Below are positions 1 through 8,746 of a DNA stretch of 64,000 nt, in pieces. The stretch is from DATJLY01 sp035518375 (GTDB lineage Bacteria > Pseudomonadota > Alphaproteobacteria > ATCC43930 > CGMCC-115725). The notes under the pieces were generated by a model. The model was not told the DNA's origin and searched no databases. It saw only the letters and a list, made by a program, of their open reading frames with translations. The stretch is taken from positions 1 to 64,000 of the forward strand of contig DATIXQ010000130.1 of the NCBI GenBank assembly GCA_035518375.1, read 5' to 3'. A program made the translations under genes and the position numbers. Numbering within the stretch: position 1 is the stretch's first letter; each line of letters starts with the position of its first letter.

Positions 1-2946
1 CCCGGCAATGAACGCGATCGACGTCATCATAACCGCACGGAAGCGGATGCGTGCGCCAAGCGCCGCGGCCTCTCTGATCGGCATACCGGCTTCGCGCTGC
101 TCCTTGGCGAATTCGACGATCAGGATGCCATTCTTGGCAGCGAGCGCGATCAGCACGACGAGGCCGATTTGGGCATAGAGATCGAGCGTGAGATGCGCCA
201 CGACGATGCCGAGGAATGCGCCAAGGACGCCCACCACGACCGAGAGCAGCACCGGCAGCGGAATGGTCCAGCTTTCATAGAGCCCAACCAGGAAAAGGAA
301 CGCGAACACCACCGCCATGGCGAGCAATGGGCCGGTCTGCCCAGTCGCCTGGCGCTCCTGAAACGCGGTGCCGGTCCACTCAAACGAATAGCCGGGCGGA
401 AGCGTGCGCGCCGAAATCTCTTCCATCGCCTGGAGCGCATCGCCCGACGAGGCAGCGGGGCTCGGACCGCCGTTGATGGTGATCGAGCGGTAGTTGTTGT
501 AGCGCGTGATGACCTGCGGGCCAGTGACGATGCGCAGGTTGGCGATGGCGCGCATCGGCACCATGTCGCCGTTGCGGTTGCGCACGTTGATCTGGGTAAT
601 GTCTGAAAGGTCGCGGCGGTCATAGGCCTCGCCTTCGATGTTGACCTGCCAGGTACGGCCATAGAGGTTGAAATTGTTGACGTAGAACCCGCCCAGCGTC
701 GCCTGGAGCGCGGTGAACACGTCATTCATGTTGAGGCCGAGCGCCTGGGCCTTGTCGCGGTCGATATCGAGATAAACGGAAGGATTGGTCGCGGTGAAGG
801 TCGAGAATACGCGCGCGAGGCGGGGGTCCTGGTTCGCGGCGGCGACGACGCCTTGCATGGCGCTGCCGATGGTTGCCGGATCCTGGCCCTCGAGCGCCTC
901 GAGCTGATATTCGAACCCGCCGCTCGTCGAGAGTCCGATGATCGGCGGCAGGTTGAAGGCGATGATGGTGGCGGCGCGGATCTGGGAGGCCTGCACGAAG
1001 ACGCGGCCGATCAGGGCCTGCGCCGAATCGCTAGGCGAAGGACGATCCGCGAACGATTTGAGCTTTGCCACGACGAAACCGGCGTTCCCCTCGCTCGCGC
1101 TGTCGAGAATGGAGAAGCCGATGACGGAAAAGACGCCATCGACCTGCGGCATCTGCATCAGCATGTGCTCGACTTGGCTCGTCGCCTGCGACGTGCGCGC
1201 AACGGAGGCGCCGTCAGGAAGCTGGAGCATGACGAAGAACGCGCCTTGATCCTCCTCGGGCAGGAAGCTCGTAGGCGTCGCGCGCCACAGCAGCGCGACG
1301 GCACCACCGATCGCAAGCACGATCACGAGGGAGAGCGACGCGACGCGGATGAGGCGAAAGACCACGAACGCGTAGCCGTCGCGCGCCCGGCCGATCGCTT
1401 TGAGGGCAAGCCCGACAAGGCCCTTGGGCTTATCGCCGGGACGCAGGACGAGGGCGCAGAGCGCGGGCGAGAGCGTCAGCGCGTTGACCGCCGAGATCAG
1501 CATCGCGACGCTGATCGTCACGGCGAACTGCCGGAAGAGTTCGCCGGAGATGCCCGGAATGAAGGCCACCGGCACGAACACGGAAAGCAGCACGAGGCTG
1601 ATTGCGATGATCGGACCGGTGATCTGGCGCATCGCCTTCAGCGTCGCCTCGGACGGGGAGAGATGCGGCTCCTCCTCGAGCACGCGCTCGACGTTCTCCA
1701 CGACGACGATCGCGTCGTCGACAACGATTCCGATCGCCAGCACCATGGCAAGGAGAGAGACGGTATTGGCGGAGTAGCCGAGCGCCAGCAGGATCGCGAA
1801 CGTGCCGATGAGGCTCACCGGCACCGCCACAGCGGGGATGACGGTTGCACGCAGACTACCGAGGAAGACGAACACGACGAAGACGACGAGCGCGAATGCC
1901 TCTAGCAGCGTCTTCAACACCTCGTTGATTGTGTCGCTCACGAAGAGCGTTGAATCGTAGACGATGAGCCCCTTCATGCCCGGGGGGAAGCGCCGCTCGA
2001 GCTTCGCGAGCGTCGCGGTCACCAATTTCGACGTCTGGACGGCGTTGGCGCCCGGCGCGAGGTAGAGCGCGACGCCGACGCCGGGTTCGCCGTTGATGCG
2101 CGTCTCGTTGTCCTCGTTCTGCGCTCCCATCTCGACCCGCGCCACATCGCCCACGCGCAGGAGCGAACCGTCAGGATTGGCGCGCAGAACGATGTTGGCG
2201 AATTGCTGCGGCGTCGTTAGACGTCCTTGCGTCTCGACGTTCATCTGAAACTGCTGATCATTGGCGATGGGCCGCGCGCCAACGCGGCCCACCGGCGCCT
2301 GCACGTTCTGCGCCTGGATCGCGGTGATGATGTCGGAGGGCGAAAGATTGAGATTGGTGAGGCGCGCGGTGTCGAACCAGATGCGCATTGAATAGTTGAG
2401 CCGCCCGAATAACAGCACCTGCCCCACTCCGGACACGCGCGACAGCTCGTCGAGCACGTTGATGGTGGCGTAGCTCGTGATGAAGACCGGGCTCAGCTCC
2501 TTTGGATTCTCGCTGTAGAAGACGACGAATTGCAGCACGGCGGCCGAGCGCTTCGCCACGGTGAGGCCTTGCGTCTGCACCTGGGAGGGGAGTTGTGCCA
2601 GCGCCGTCTGCACGCGGTTGTTGACGTTGACGGCATCGACGTCGGGATCGCTGCCGAGCGCGAAGCTCACCGTGAGGTTGTAACTTCCGTCATTGGCGCT
2701 CGTCGACTTCATGTAGATCATCTTGTCGACGCCGACGATCTGCGCCTCCAGGGGCTGCGCCACGCTTGCCTCGACCACGGCGGCCGAAGCGCCTGGATAG
2801 TTGGCAGAGACAGTGACGCGCGGCGGCACGATGTCGGGAAGCTGCGAGAGCGGAATGCGCGTGAGCGCGAGGAGGCCGCCAAGCGTAATGACGATGGCGA
2901 TCACGATCGCGAGGCGCGGCCGGGCGATGAAGATGCGGGAGATCAT
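1..2946 (-). CDS. RND efflux pump inner-membrane permease, HAE1/AcrB type (3' end missing)
   Basis: This is the proton-driven inner-membrane subunit of a tripartite multidrug efflux pump. The frame starts at ATG 2946 (MISRIFIARP) and stays open to the window edge, giving 982 codons of an expected 1040 or so. The TM4 aspartate pair is present in VDDAIVVVENVER and the TM10 lysine in LAAKNGILIVEFAK, the proton-relay residues of AcrB. The N-terminal membrane helix and porter-domain motifs (LSQLPDIVPP, YPGASAAVVE) are canonical. Its start overlaps the stop of the adaptor gene upstream by 4 bases (ATGA), so the two are translationally coupled. Substrate cannot be told from the sequence. The missing part should hold the last transmembrane helices. 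Confidence 0.95.
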   Translation of the reverse strand, partial: MISRIFIARPRLAIVIAIVITLGGLLALTRIPLSQLPDIVPPRVTVSANYPGASAAVVEASVAQPLEAQIVGVDKMIYMKSTSANDGSYNLTVSFALGSDPDVDAVNVNNRVQTALAQLPSQVQTQGLTVAKRSAAVLQFVVFYSENPKELSPVFITSYATINVLDELSRVSGVGQVLLFGRLNYSMRIWFDTARLTNLNLSPSDIITAIQAQNVQAPVGRVGARPIANDQQFQMNVETQGRLTTPQQFANIVLRANPDGSLLRVGDVARVEMGAQNEDNETRINGEPGVGVALYLAPGANAVQTSKLVTATLAKLERRFPPGMKGLIVYDSTLFVSDTINEVLKTLLEAFALVVFVVFVFLGSLRATVIPAVAVPVSLIGTFAILLALGYSANTVSLLAMVLAIGIVVDDAIVVVENVERVLEEEPHLSPSEATLKAMRQITGPIIAISLVLLSVFVPVAFIPGISGELFRQFAVTISVAMLISAVNALTLSPALCALVLRPGDKPKGLVGLALKAIGRARDGYAFVVFRLIRVASLSLVIVLAIGGAVALLWRATPTSFLPEEDQGAFFVMLQLPDGASVARTSQATSQVEHMLMQMPQVDGVFSVIGFSILDSASEGNAGFVVAKLKSFADRPSPSDSAQALIGRVFVQASQIRAATIIAFNLPPIIGLSTSGGFEYQLEALEGQDPATIGSAMQGVVAAANQDPRLARVFSTFTATNPSVYLDIDRDKAQALGLNMNDVFTALQATLGGFYVNNFNLYGRTWQVNIEGEAYDRRDLSDITQINVRNRNGDMVPMRAIANLRIVTGPQVITRYNNYRSITINGGPSPAASSGDALQAMEEISARTLPPGYSFEWTGTAFQERQATGQTGPLLAMAVVFAFLFLVGLYESWTIPLPVLLSVVVGVLGAFLGIVVAHLTLDLYAQIGLVVLIALAAKNGILIVEFAKEQREAGMPIREAAALGARIRFRAVMMTSIAFIAG

Positions 2947-4157
2947 CGCGGGTCTGCTGGCGAGGACTGCTCGGCGGTGCCTGCGTTCGGAGGGGTGGTC
3001 GGCGTGGCCGGCGCGGGCGAAACCGCCTGACCCGGGCGCACGCGCTGCACCCCCTCGACGATCACTTGCTCGCCCTCGATAAGGCCATTCGACACGACCG
3101 CGGTCGTGGGCGTCGATTGGCCGAGCGTGACGCGGCGCTGCTCGGCCTTGTTGCCCGCGGCGACGACGTAGACGTAGTCGCCGCGCTGGTCGGCGAGCAC
3201 GGCGGCACGCGGGATAACAAGCGCCTCGATCGGCTCTCCCTCCTCGAGCACGACCGTGACGAGCTCGCCATCGACCAGCTCGCGCGGCGGCGGGACGTTC
3301 GGCGCCGTGTTCGCGAGCGGCGGGTTGGGCAGGATGCCGCGGAGCGTCATCGTGTCGGTCGAGGCACTCACCGTGTTGTCGATGAAGTCGAGCTTGCCCG
3401 TTCTGCTATAGAGCTCGCCGCTTGGCAGACGAATCTTGACGACGGCCGTTCCGAGCCCGCCGGTCGCGGCAAAGCGCTGGCGCAGGGTCAGCACGGTGCG
3501 GACGGGGACCGGAAAGACCACGTACATCGGATCCTGGCTCACAATCGTGGCAAGGATGCCGGAGGTGGGAGTCACGACATTGCCGACGGTCACGGACGTG
3601 CGCCCGATCTTGCCGTCGATCGGGGCGCGGATTTCGGTGTAGTCGAGATTGATCTGCGACTGCCTGAGTGCCGCCTGGGCGCCCTCGATCTGCGCCTGGA
3701 GCGATTGCTGGGTCGCCAGGGAGGCATCGACGTTCGATTGCTGACCCGCGGGCGTAGTGAGGAGCAGCTGGGCGCGCTTCAGCGTTACCGCGGCATTGAC
3801 GAGCTGCGCCTTGAGATTGTCGATCGCGGCCTGCTTTGCCGCGACGTCAGCCTGGAAGGGCGGCTGCTCGAGCCGGTAGAGCAGGTCGCCCTTCTTGACC
3901 TCGGCACCTTCAGTGAAGTGCTGTTCTTCGATGAAGGCGGTGACGCGCGCGATGAGATTGACGCGCTGGGTCGACTGCACACGGCCAACGAATTCGAGCG
4001 AGGGCCGCACGGGCTGCGAGGTGACGGCGACGACGCCGACCGCGGGCGGACGGCCCGGACCTGGCTGCTGCGCCCGCGCCGGCGCGAGCCAAGCCGTGGC
4101 AAATGTAAGGCACAACATCAGGGCGGCGTACGACTTTGGTGCCATGATTACCGTCAT
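2943..4157 (-). CDS. RND efflux periplasmic adaptor (membrane fusion protein, AcrA/HlyD family)
   Basis: This adaptor links the RND permease to an outer-membrane channel. From ATG 4157 the product is 404 residues; ATG 4145 four codons later is equally possible, and neither has a strong Shine-Dalgarno. A signal sequence ends near PARAQQ. It is followed by the barrel-sandwich start (VNLIARVTAFIEEQ), an alpha-helical hairpin rich in Gln and Ala, the second lipoyl half (INLDYTEIRAPIDGKIG), a beta-barrel and a membrane-proximal domain. The C-terminus is Pro/Thr-rich. It is the first gene of a two-gene operon with the permease. No regulator gene lies beside it in this window, and no outer-membrane factor gene is seen. 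Confidence 0.95.
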   Translation of the reverse strand: MTVIMAPKSYAALMLCLTFATAWLAPARAQQPGPGRPPAVGVVAVTSQPVRPSLEFVGRVQSTQRVNLIARVTAFIEEQHFTEGAEVKKGDLLYRLEQPPFQADVAAKQAAIDNLKAQLVNAAVTLKRAQLLLTTPAGQQSNVDASLATQQSLQAQIEGAQAALRQSQINLDYTEIRAPIDGKIGRTSVTVGNVVTPTSGILATIVSQDPMYVVFPVPVRTVLTLRQRFAATGGLGTAVVKIRLPSGELYSRTGKLDFIDNTVSASTDTMTLRGILPNPPLANTAPNVPPPRELVDGELVTVVLEEGEPIEALVIPRAAVLADQRGDYVYVVAAGNKAEQRRVTLGQSTPTTAVVSNGLIEGEQVIVEGVQRVRPGQAVSPAPATPTTPPNAGTAEQSSPADPR

Positions 4158-4295
4158 AACGCCCGGATTTTCTGACGCAACGGGCGAAAAAGTTCGCTCG
4201 GTACAACGATAATCGATGGAAATTTGATCGTATTTGCCTGTCCGCGCGAGCGGCGCTGGGCTAGAATTTTGCCGGATGTGCGCATCGGATTTGTG

Positions 4296-4526
4296 ATGGC
4301 CCAGAGCGATATCGGCGGCGGCGGCGGCAAGGACCGGCTTCTCGTGGTCTGGCTCTGGATTGGCGCCGCGGTGGTCGTCACGGCGGGATTCGCCTTGCGG
4401 GTGCTCGCGACCATCTTCGGGCGCGCGGACCTCCGCTTCGTCGGCATCGTCATCATCGCCATTGGTGTAATCGTGGGCGGGCTCGGCTGGATCGGCGAGC
4501 GGTTCGCCGCGCGCCGGCACTCATAG
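4296..4526 (+). CDS. small two-helix membrane protein, unknown function
   Basis: A 76-residue product from ATG 4296 (MAQSDIGGGG). After a Gly-rich hydrophilic start there are two hydrophobic segments (about residues 17-37 and 47-67) and a basic tail (RRHS). The frame extends upstream to 4224, but that stretch is arginine-rich and unlike a protein start. It sits alone between the divergent efflux operon and the convergent hydantoinase genes. No family is recognised. Its reality rests on the two clean membrane segments and the lack of an overlapping gene. Confidence 0.5.
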   Translation: MAQSDIGGGGGKDRLLVVWLWIGAAVVVTAGFALRVLATIFGRADLRFVGIVIIAIGVIVGGLGWIGERFAARRHS

Positions 4527-4549
4527 CGGAAAGCGTCCCTTAGCGCATC

Positions 4550-6304
4550 CTAGCGATGCGTATTGGCGCCGTTCCTGAGCCGCGCACGCAAGGCCGTCGT
4601 GGCGGCGCTATCGAGCGCCAAATCCCGGGTCAGCACCACCCCATAATCGCGTCGCGCAGCTTCGGGCGAAACCAGCTCCTCGAGCACATCGGCGCGTACG
4701 CGCTCGGGATCGCGCGCCAACGGATCGCCCCAGCCGCCGCCACCGCCGGTACGCACGATCACCTCGGCATGCGCCGGCACCGGCCGGTGCGCACCCTCGA
4801 CGGAATTGAATTCGTTCTCTTGCGGCAGGCGCAGAAGGTAGTCACCCGTGTTGCCCGGCTTGCCACCCTTGATGCCCCAAGGCGGACACTCGTCGCGCCG
4901 CGTACGCTCGAAATTCCAGCGTCCCTCGACGAAATTCTCGAGCACCGTGTCGAGCCCCAGCCCGCCGCGGTGGAGCCCGGCCCCGCCCGAGTCGGCACGG
5001 AAACCGCGGGCGCGCACGAGTACCGGGCATTTGAGCTCAATCCCCTCGATCGAGCCGTTGCGAACGTCGCCCTGGCACACCGAGACGGCGCCCGACTCGC
5101 CATCCTCGCCCGGCCGTCCGCCCCAGCCGCCACCCTCGATGCTCTGCACGACGAAGCGCCGGCCGGTCTTGGGATCATTGCCGAAGAACACGACGGCGCC
5201 GCCCAAAAGCCCGTGATGGGCCGCCGGCACGCGGTCCGGCATCGCGTCGGCAAGCGCGTGCACGATCGTATCGACCACCAACGGGATGACCAGGCTCCAG
5301 CCCGACATCGGCGCCGGATAGCGCGCCATCATGATGTTGCCTTCGGGGATGATGACGTCGAGCGCGCGGAACGAGCCTTCGTTCACGGGATCGAGCGGCC
5401 CGGTCAGCGCCTTGTAGGCGACGCGCGCGCCGGCATAGGTACGCGCATTGATGCCGGCCTTGCGCTCGCCCGAGCATTTCGACAGGTCGATCGTCATGTG
5501 GCCTTGCTTCACCGTGACCTTGGCATGGAGCGGCACCTTGTCGCCGCGCAGCACGCCATCATCGTCGAGCGAGGCCTCAGCTTCGTAGACGCCGTCCGGG
5601 ATTTGCGCCACGACGTGCCGGCACTTGCGCTCGGTCTCGTCGAAGATGCGCTGGATCGCGTCCACCAGCGTGTCGCGGCCGTATTTGTGGAACAGCTCGT
5701 CGAGCCGCCGCGCGGCGAGCCGGCACGCCGCCATCTGCGATTTCATGTCGCCCAACGAGGATTCCGGGAAGCGGATATTGTCGCTGATGACGCGGTAGAG
5801 GGTCTCGTTGACCTTTCCCTCCTCGTAGATCTTGAGCTGGTTGAGCTGGAGCCCTTCGAGCCACGGGTCGGGCACATGCGGACCCGCCCCGAAGCCGGTG
5901 CTCCAGCCGCCCACGTCGATCCAGTGCGCGCGCACGATGGCGAACATCAGGAGTTCGCCCGCGAAAAAATAAGGCGTGTAGATCACGATGTTGTTCAGAT
6001 GCTGGCCGGCCACGGCCTGGTGGTTGGTGATGACAACGTCGCCCGGCCTGAACCCATCCTTGCCGTAGCGCTTCATGCCATCGGTGATGAGGACACCGAG
6101 GTCGGCCACGAAATGCGATACACCGCCGACGTTCTGCGACACGAGATCGCCGTTGGGCGCGATGAGCGCGGTACAGAAGTCGCGCACCTCGTAAATCATC
6201 ATGTTGTAGGAGGTGCGCTGCAGATCGGCCGCCATCTCGTTGGCGATCGCCGGCAACGCGTTGCGGATCACCTCGAGCGTCACCGTGTTCAAGCGCTCTG
6301 CCAT
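4550..6304 (-). CDS. hydantoinase B/oxoprolinase family protein (HyuB-like subunit)
   Basis: 584 residues, the usual size of the HyuB / acetone carboxylase alpha-like family (N-methylhydantoinase B). These proteins pair with HyuA for ATP-dependent opening of a hydantoin-like ring or carboxylation of a ketone. Family features visible are the start LEVIRNALPAIANEMAADL, the block SYNMMIYEVRDFCTALI, DVVITNHQAVAGQHLNN, and the Gly-rich end RTGGGGGWGDPL. GGAGG lies 6 bases before ATG 6304 and 3 before ATG 6307, so 6304 is preferred; the start overlaps the HyuA stop either way. The true substrate is unknown, and the HyuA/HyuB families are poor predictors of chemistry. Confidence 0.9.
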   Translation of the reverse strand: MAERLNTVTLEVIRNALPAIANEMAADLQRTSYNMMIYEVRDFCTALIAPNGDLVSQNVGGVSHFVADLGVLITDGMKRYGKDGFRPGDVVITNHQAVAGQHLNNIVIYTPYFFAGELLMFAIVRAHWIDVGGWSTGFGAGPHVPDPWLEGLQLNQLKIYEEGKVNETLYRVISDNIRFPESSLGDMKSQMAACRLAARRLDELFHKYGRDTLVDAIQRIFDETERKCRHVVAQIPDGVYEAEASLDDDGVLRGDKVPLHAKVTVKQGHMTIDLSKCSGERKAGINARTYAGARVAYKALTGPLDPVNEGSFRALDVIIPEGNIMMARYPAPMSGWSLVIPLVVDTIVHALADAMPDRVPAAHHGLLGGAVVFFGNDPKTGRRFVVQSIEGGGWGGRPGEDGESGAVSVCQGDVRNGSIEGIELKCPVLVRARGFRADSGGAGLHRGGLGLDTVLENFVEGRWNFERTRRDECPPWGIKGGKPGNTGDYLLRLPQENEFNSVEGAHRPVPAHAEVIVRTGGGGGWGDPLARDPERVRADVLEELVSPEAARRDYGVVLTRDLALDSAATTALRARLRNGANTHR

Positions 6305-8337
6305 CATTCGCCTCCAACCGCGACGATGAGTTCTCCCGACGGCGCCACTTCGAGCCGGTCGCCGGCGAAGAGCACGGTCGTCGTGCCGTGTTCCTGGACG
6401 ATGGCGGGCCCGTCGATGCGCGCGCCCGCGGGGAGCGATGCGCGCGGATAGATCGGACACTGCACCGGCGTGGCGCCGCCGAGATAAACGGGACGCCGCG
6501 TTTCAGGCCGGGGCGCCGTTCCCGCCGCGAGCTCGGGAAATGAGAGGCGCGGGCGTTTGCCGATCGCGGCGAGCCGGATATTGACGAGCTCGACCGGCTC
6601 CTCCGGCGAATGGTGCGCATAGCGCTGCTCGTAGAGCTGGTCGAAGGCGCCGCGGATCGCCGCGCGGTCGGCGCGCCGGAGCCATTCTGGCGGCACTGGC
6701 ACGGAAAGCGTGAATTCCTGCCCGACATAGCGCAGATCGAGATGCGCCTCGAACTCGGCGCCTTCTTTCCGGCGGAGCTGCGCCTCGGCTTCCTTCACCA
6801 TCTCGTCGTGGATCGCGACAAGCTCGGCGAAATCGAGCCGGGCGAGATCGGCATAGTGCGTGCGGATGAGATCATGGCGTTCGTCCGCGAGCAGCATGCC
6901 GAGCGCCGAGAAATGCGAAGGGAAAAGCGGCACGATCACGGTCGGCACGTGCAGCTCGCGCGCGATCGCCATGATGTGCAAGGGCCCCGCCCCGCCCGAG
7001 GCGACGAGCGCAAAGTCGCGCGGGTCATAGCCCTTTTCGACCGAGACCTCGCGCACGGCCAAGGACATCTTGTTGACGGCGATGTCGATGATCGCTTGTG
7101 CCGCGGTGATGGGATCGAGGCGCAACGGTTCCGCGACCCGCGCGCGCACGCCCGCGAGCGCGCCTTCGCCGTCGAGCCGCATCTCGCCGCCCAGAAAATC
7201 GTCGGGATTGAGCCGGCCAAGCACGACGTTGGCGTCGGTGATCGTGGGCTCGGTGCCGCCGCCGCGATAGCAGATCGGGCCGGGATCGGCGCCGGCGCTC
7301 TGCGGCCCCACTTTGAGCGCGCCAATCTCGTCGATCCAGGCGATGCTGCCGCCGCCGGCGCCCACCTCGACCACGTCGATCACCGGCACCATGACGGGAT
7401 GGCCGCTCGCATAGCCGCCGACGTGATAGCCCGCAGACATGGTCGGTGCGCCGTCCTTGACCAGGCTCGCCTTCGCGGTCGTGCCACCCATGTCGAAGGA
7501 GATGACGTTGTCGTAGCCCAAGGCGTGGCCGACGCGCGCCGAGGCGATGATGCCGCCCACGGGCCCCGATTCCATCATCGCCACCGGGCGCAATGTCGCG
7601 ACAGCGGGCGTCATGACGCCGCCGTTCGAGCGCATGATCGAGAGATTGCCGCGGAAGCCGATCCCGCCCAGGCTTGATTCGAGGCTTCGAACATAACCGC
7701 CGACCTTGGGCCCGATATAGGCGTTCACGACGGTGGTCGAAGTGCGCTCGAACTCGCGGTACTCGCGCAGAATCTCGTGCGAAAGCGAGACATAGGCCTT
7801 GGGCAGCGCGCGGGCGACGATCGCCCCCGCTTCCTGCTCGTGCGCGGGGTTGGCGTAGGAGTGCAGGAAGCACACGGCGACCGCCTCGACCCCTTCGTTC
7901 GCGAGCACGCGGCATGCGGCCTCGACGCCCGCCGGGTCGAGAAGCTCATGGACCGCGCCGCCGGCGATCACGCGCTCCCTCACCTCGCGCACATTCCGGC
8001 GCAGAAGCAGCGGCTGATGACGATGGAAGAACAGGTTGTAGGATTCGGGCCGGTTGCCGCGGCCGATGAAATATACATCGCGCGTGCCCGTCGTGACGAT
8101 GAGACCGGTCTTGGCGCCCTTGCGCTCGATCAGCGTGTTGATAGCTACGGTCGAGCCATGGATCAGCTCGTCGATCGAGTCCGCGCCAAGACCGCTCTTG
8201 CGGATGCAGTCGATGACCCCCTGGACCAGATCGGCCGGCGTCGACAGGCTCTTCGCCTGCGCGAAGCGCCCCGAGCGCTCGTCGAAACCCATGAGATCGG
8301 TGAAGGTTCCACCGATATCGACGGCGACGATGATCAC
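6304..8337 (-). CDS. hydantoinase A/oxoprolinase family protein (HyuA-like ATPase subunit)
   Basis: 677 residues from a GTG start at 8337 (MIIVAVDIGGTFTD). The N-terminal motif VDIGGTFTD is the phosphate-binding loop of the hydantoinase A / 5-oxoprolinase ASKHA fold. SFDMGGTTAKASL and SGGAGPLH are the other hallmark blocks. It couples ATP hydrolysis to the HyuB reaction. No ATG is available near the conserved start, and an upstream extension would be arginine-rich noise, so GTG is chosen. It is co-transcribed with the LigA-like gene (44-base gap) and HyuB. Whether the pair is an N-methylhydantoinase, an acetophenone/acetone carboxylase relative or something else is not decidable here. Confidence 0.9.
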   Translation of the reverse strand: MIIVAVDIGGTFTDLMGFDERSGRFAQAKSLSTPADLVQGVIDCIRKSGLGADSIDELIHGSTVAINTLIERKGAKTGLIVTTGTRDVYFIGRGNRPESYNLFFHRHQPLLLRRNVREVRERVIAGGAVHELLDPAGVEAACRVLANEGVEAVAVCFLHSYANPAHEQEAGAIVARALPKAYVSLSHEILREYREFERTSTTVVNAYIGPKVGGYVRSLESSLGGIGFRGNLSIMRSNGGVMTPAVATLRPVAMMESGPVGGIIASARVGHALGYDNVISFDMGGTTAKASLVKDGAPTMSAGYHVGGYASGHPVMVPVIDVVEVGAGGGSIAWIDEIGALKVGPQSAGADPGPICYRGGGTEPTITDANVVLGRLNPDDFLGGEMRLDGEGALAGVRARVAEPLRLDPITAAQAIIDIAVNKMSLAVREVSVEKGYDPRDFALVASGGAGPLHIMAIARELHVPTVIVPLFPSHFSALGMLLADERHDLIRTHYADLARLDFAELVAIHDEMVKEAEAQLRRKEGAEFEAHLDLRYVGQEFTLSVPVPPEWLRRADRAAIRGAFDQLYEQRYAHHSPEEPVELVNIRLAAIGKRPRLSFPELAAGTAPRPETRRPVYLGGATPVQCPIYPRASLPAGARIDGPAIVQEHGTTTVLFAGDRLEVAPSGELIVAVGGE

Positions 8338-8381
8338 GGCATGCTCATTCTGGCTTAACGAGCTCCGGGTGGAGCACGGGT

Positions 8382-8654
8382 TCAGCCTTTCGCGGAGTTG
8401 GCAGGGGGCGCCGCCTCGCGCAGGCGGCGGATGAAGACATCGTCGGGCGTGCCGATGATGGAAAAGTAATAGCGCAGCAGGTACGGATTGACGAGCCGCG
8501 CGAGCACCGCGACGTCGTCGGCGAGGACGGCGGCGTGCACCTCGGGCTTCAACCGATAGCGCGCCAGTACCGCCGCGCGGTCGGCGCGATATTCGCGCGC
8601 GGTCTCCGGCGTCTGCAGGTCGTAGAACAGCTTGCTGACCCAGTAGTCGGTCAT
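8382..8654 (-). CDS. LigA-like small subunit (protocatechuate 4,5-dioxygenase alpha-chain fold)
   Basis: A 90-residue all-alpha protein (MTDYWVSKLFYDLQ; later VLADDVAVLARLVNPYLLR and FSIIGTPDDVF) with the look of the LigA subunit family, the small helical chain that caps LigB-type extradiol dioxygenases. GGAGGG precedes ATG 8654 with 6 bases spacing. It is the first gene of the operon with HyuA and HyuB. No LigB catalytic chain is present anywhere in the window, so it either partners a distant LigB or has another role beside the hydantoinase-like complex. Assignment is by motif resemblance only. Confidence 0.65.
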   Translation of the reverse strand: MTDYWVSKLFYDLQTPETAREYRADRAAVLARYRLKPEVHAAVLADDVAVLARLVNPYLLRYYFSIIGTPDDVFIRRLREAAPPANSAKG

Positions 8655-8746
8655 GGCGCACCCTCCGCCGCCATCATATCCGGCGCGGCGGGGCGCTTTC
8701 CATCGCCCGCATCGCGGCATATCCTCGGACGCGGGAGGAGCACGTC

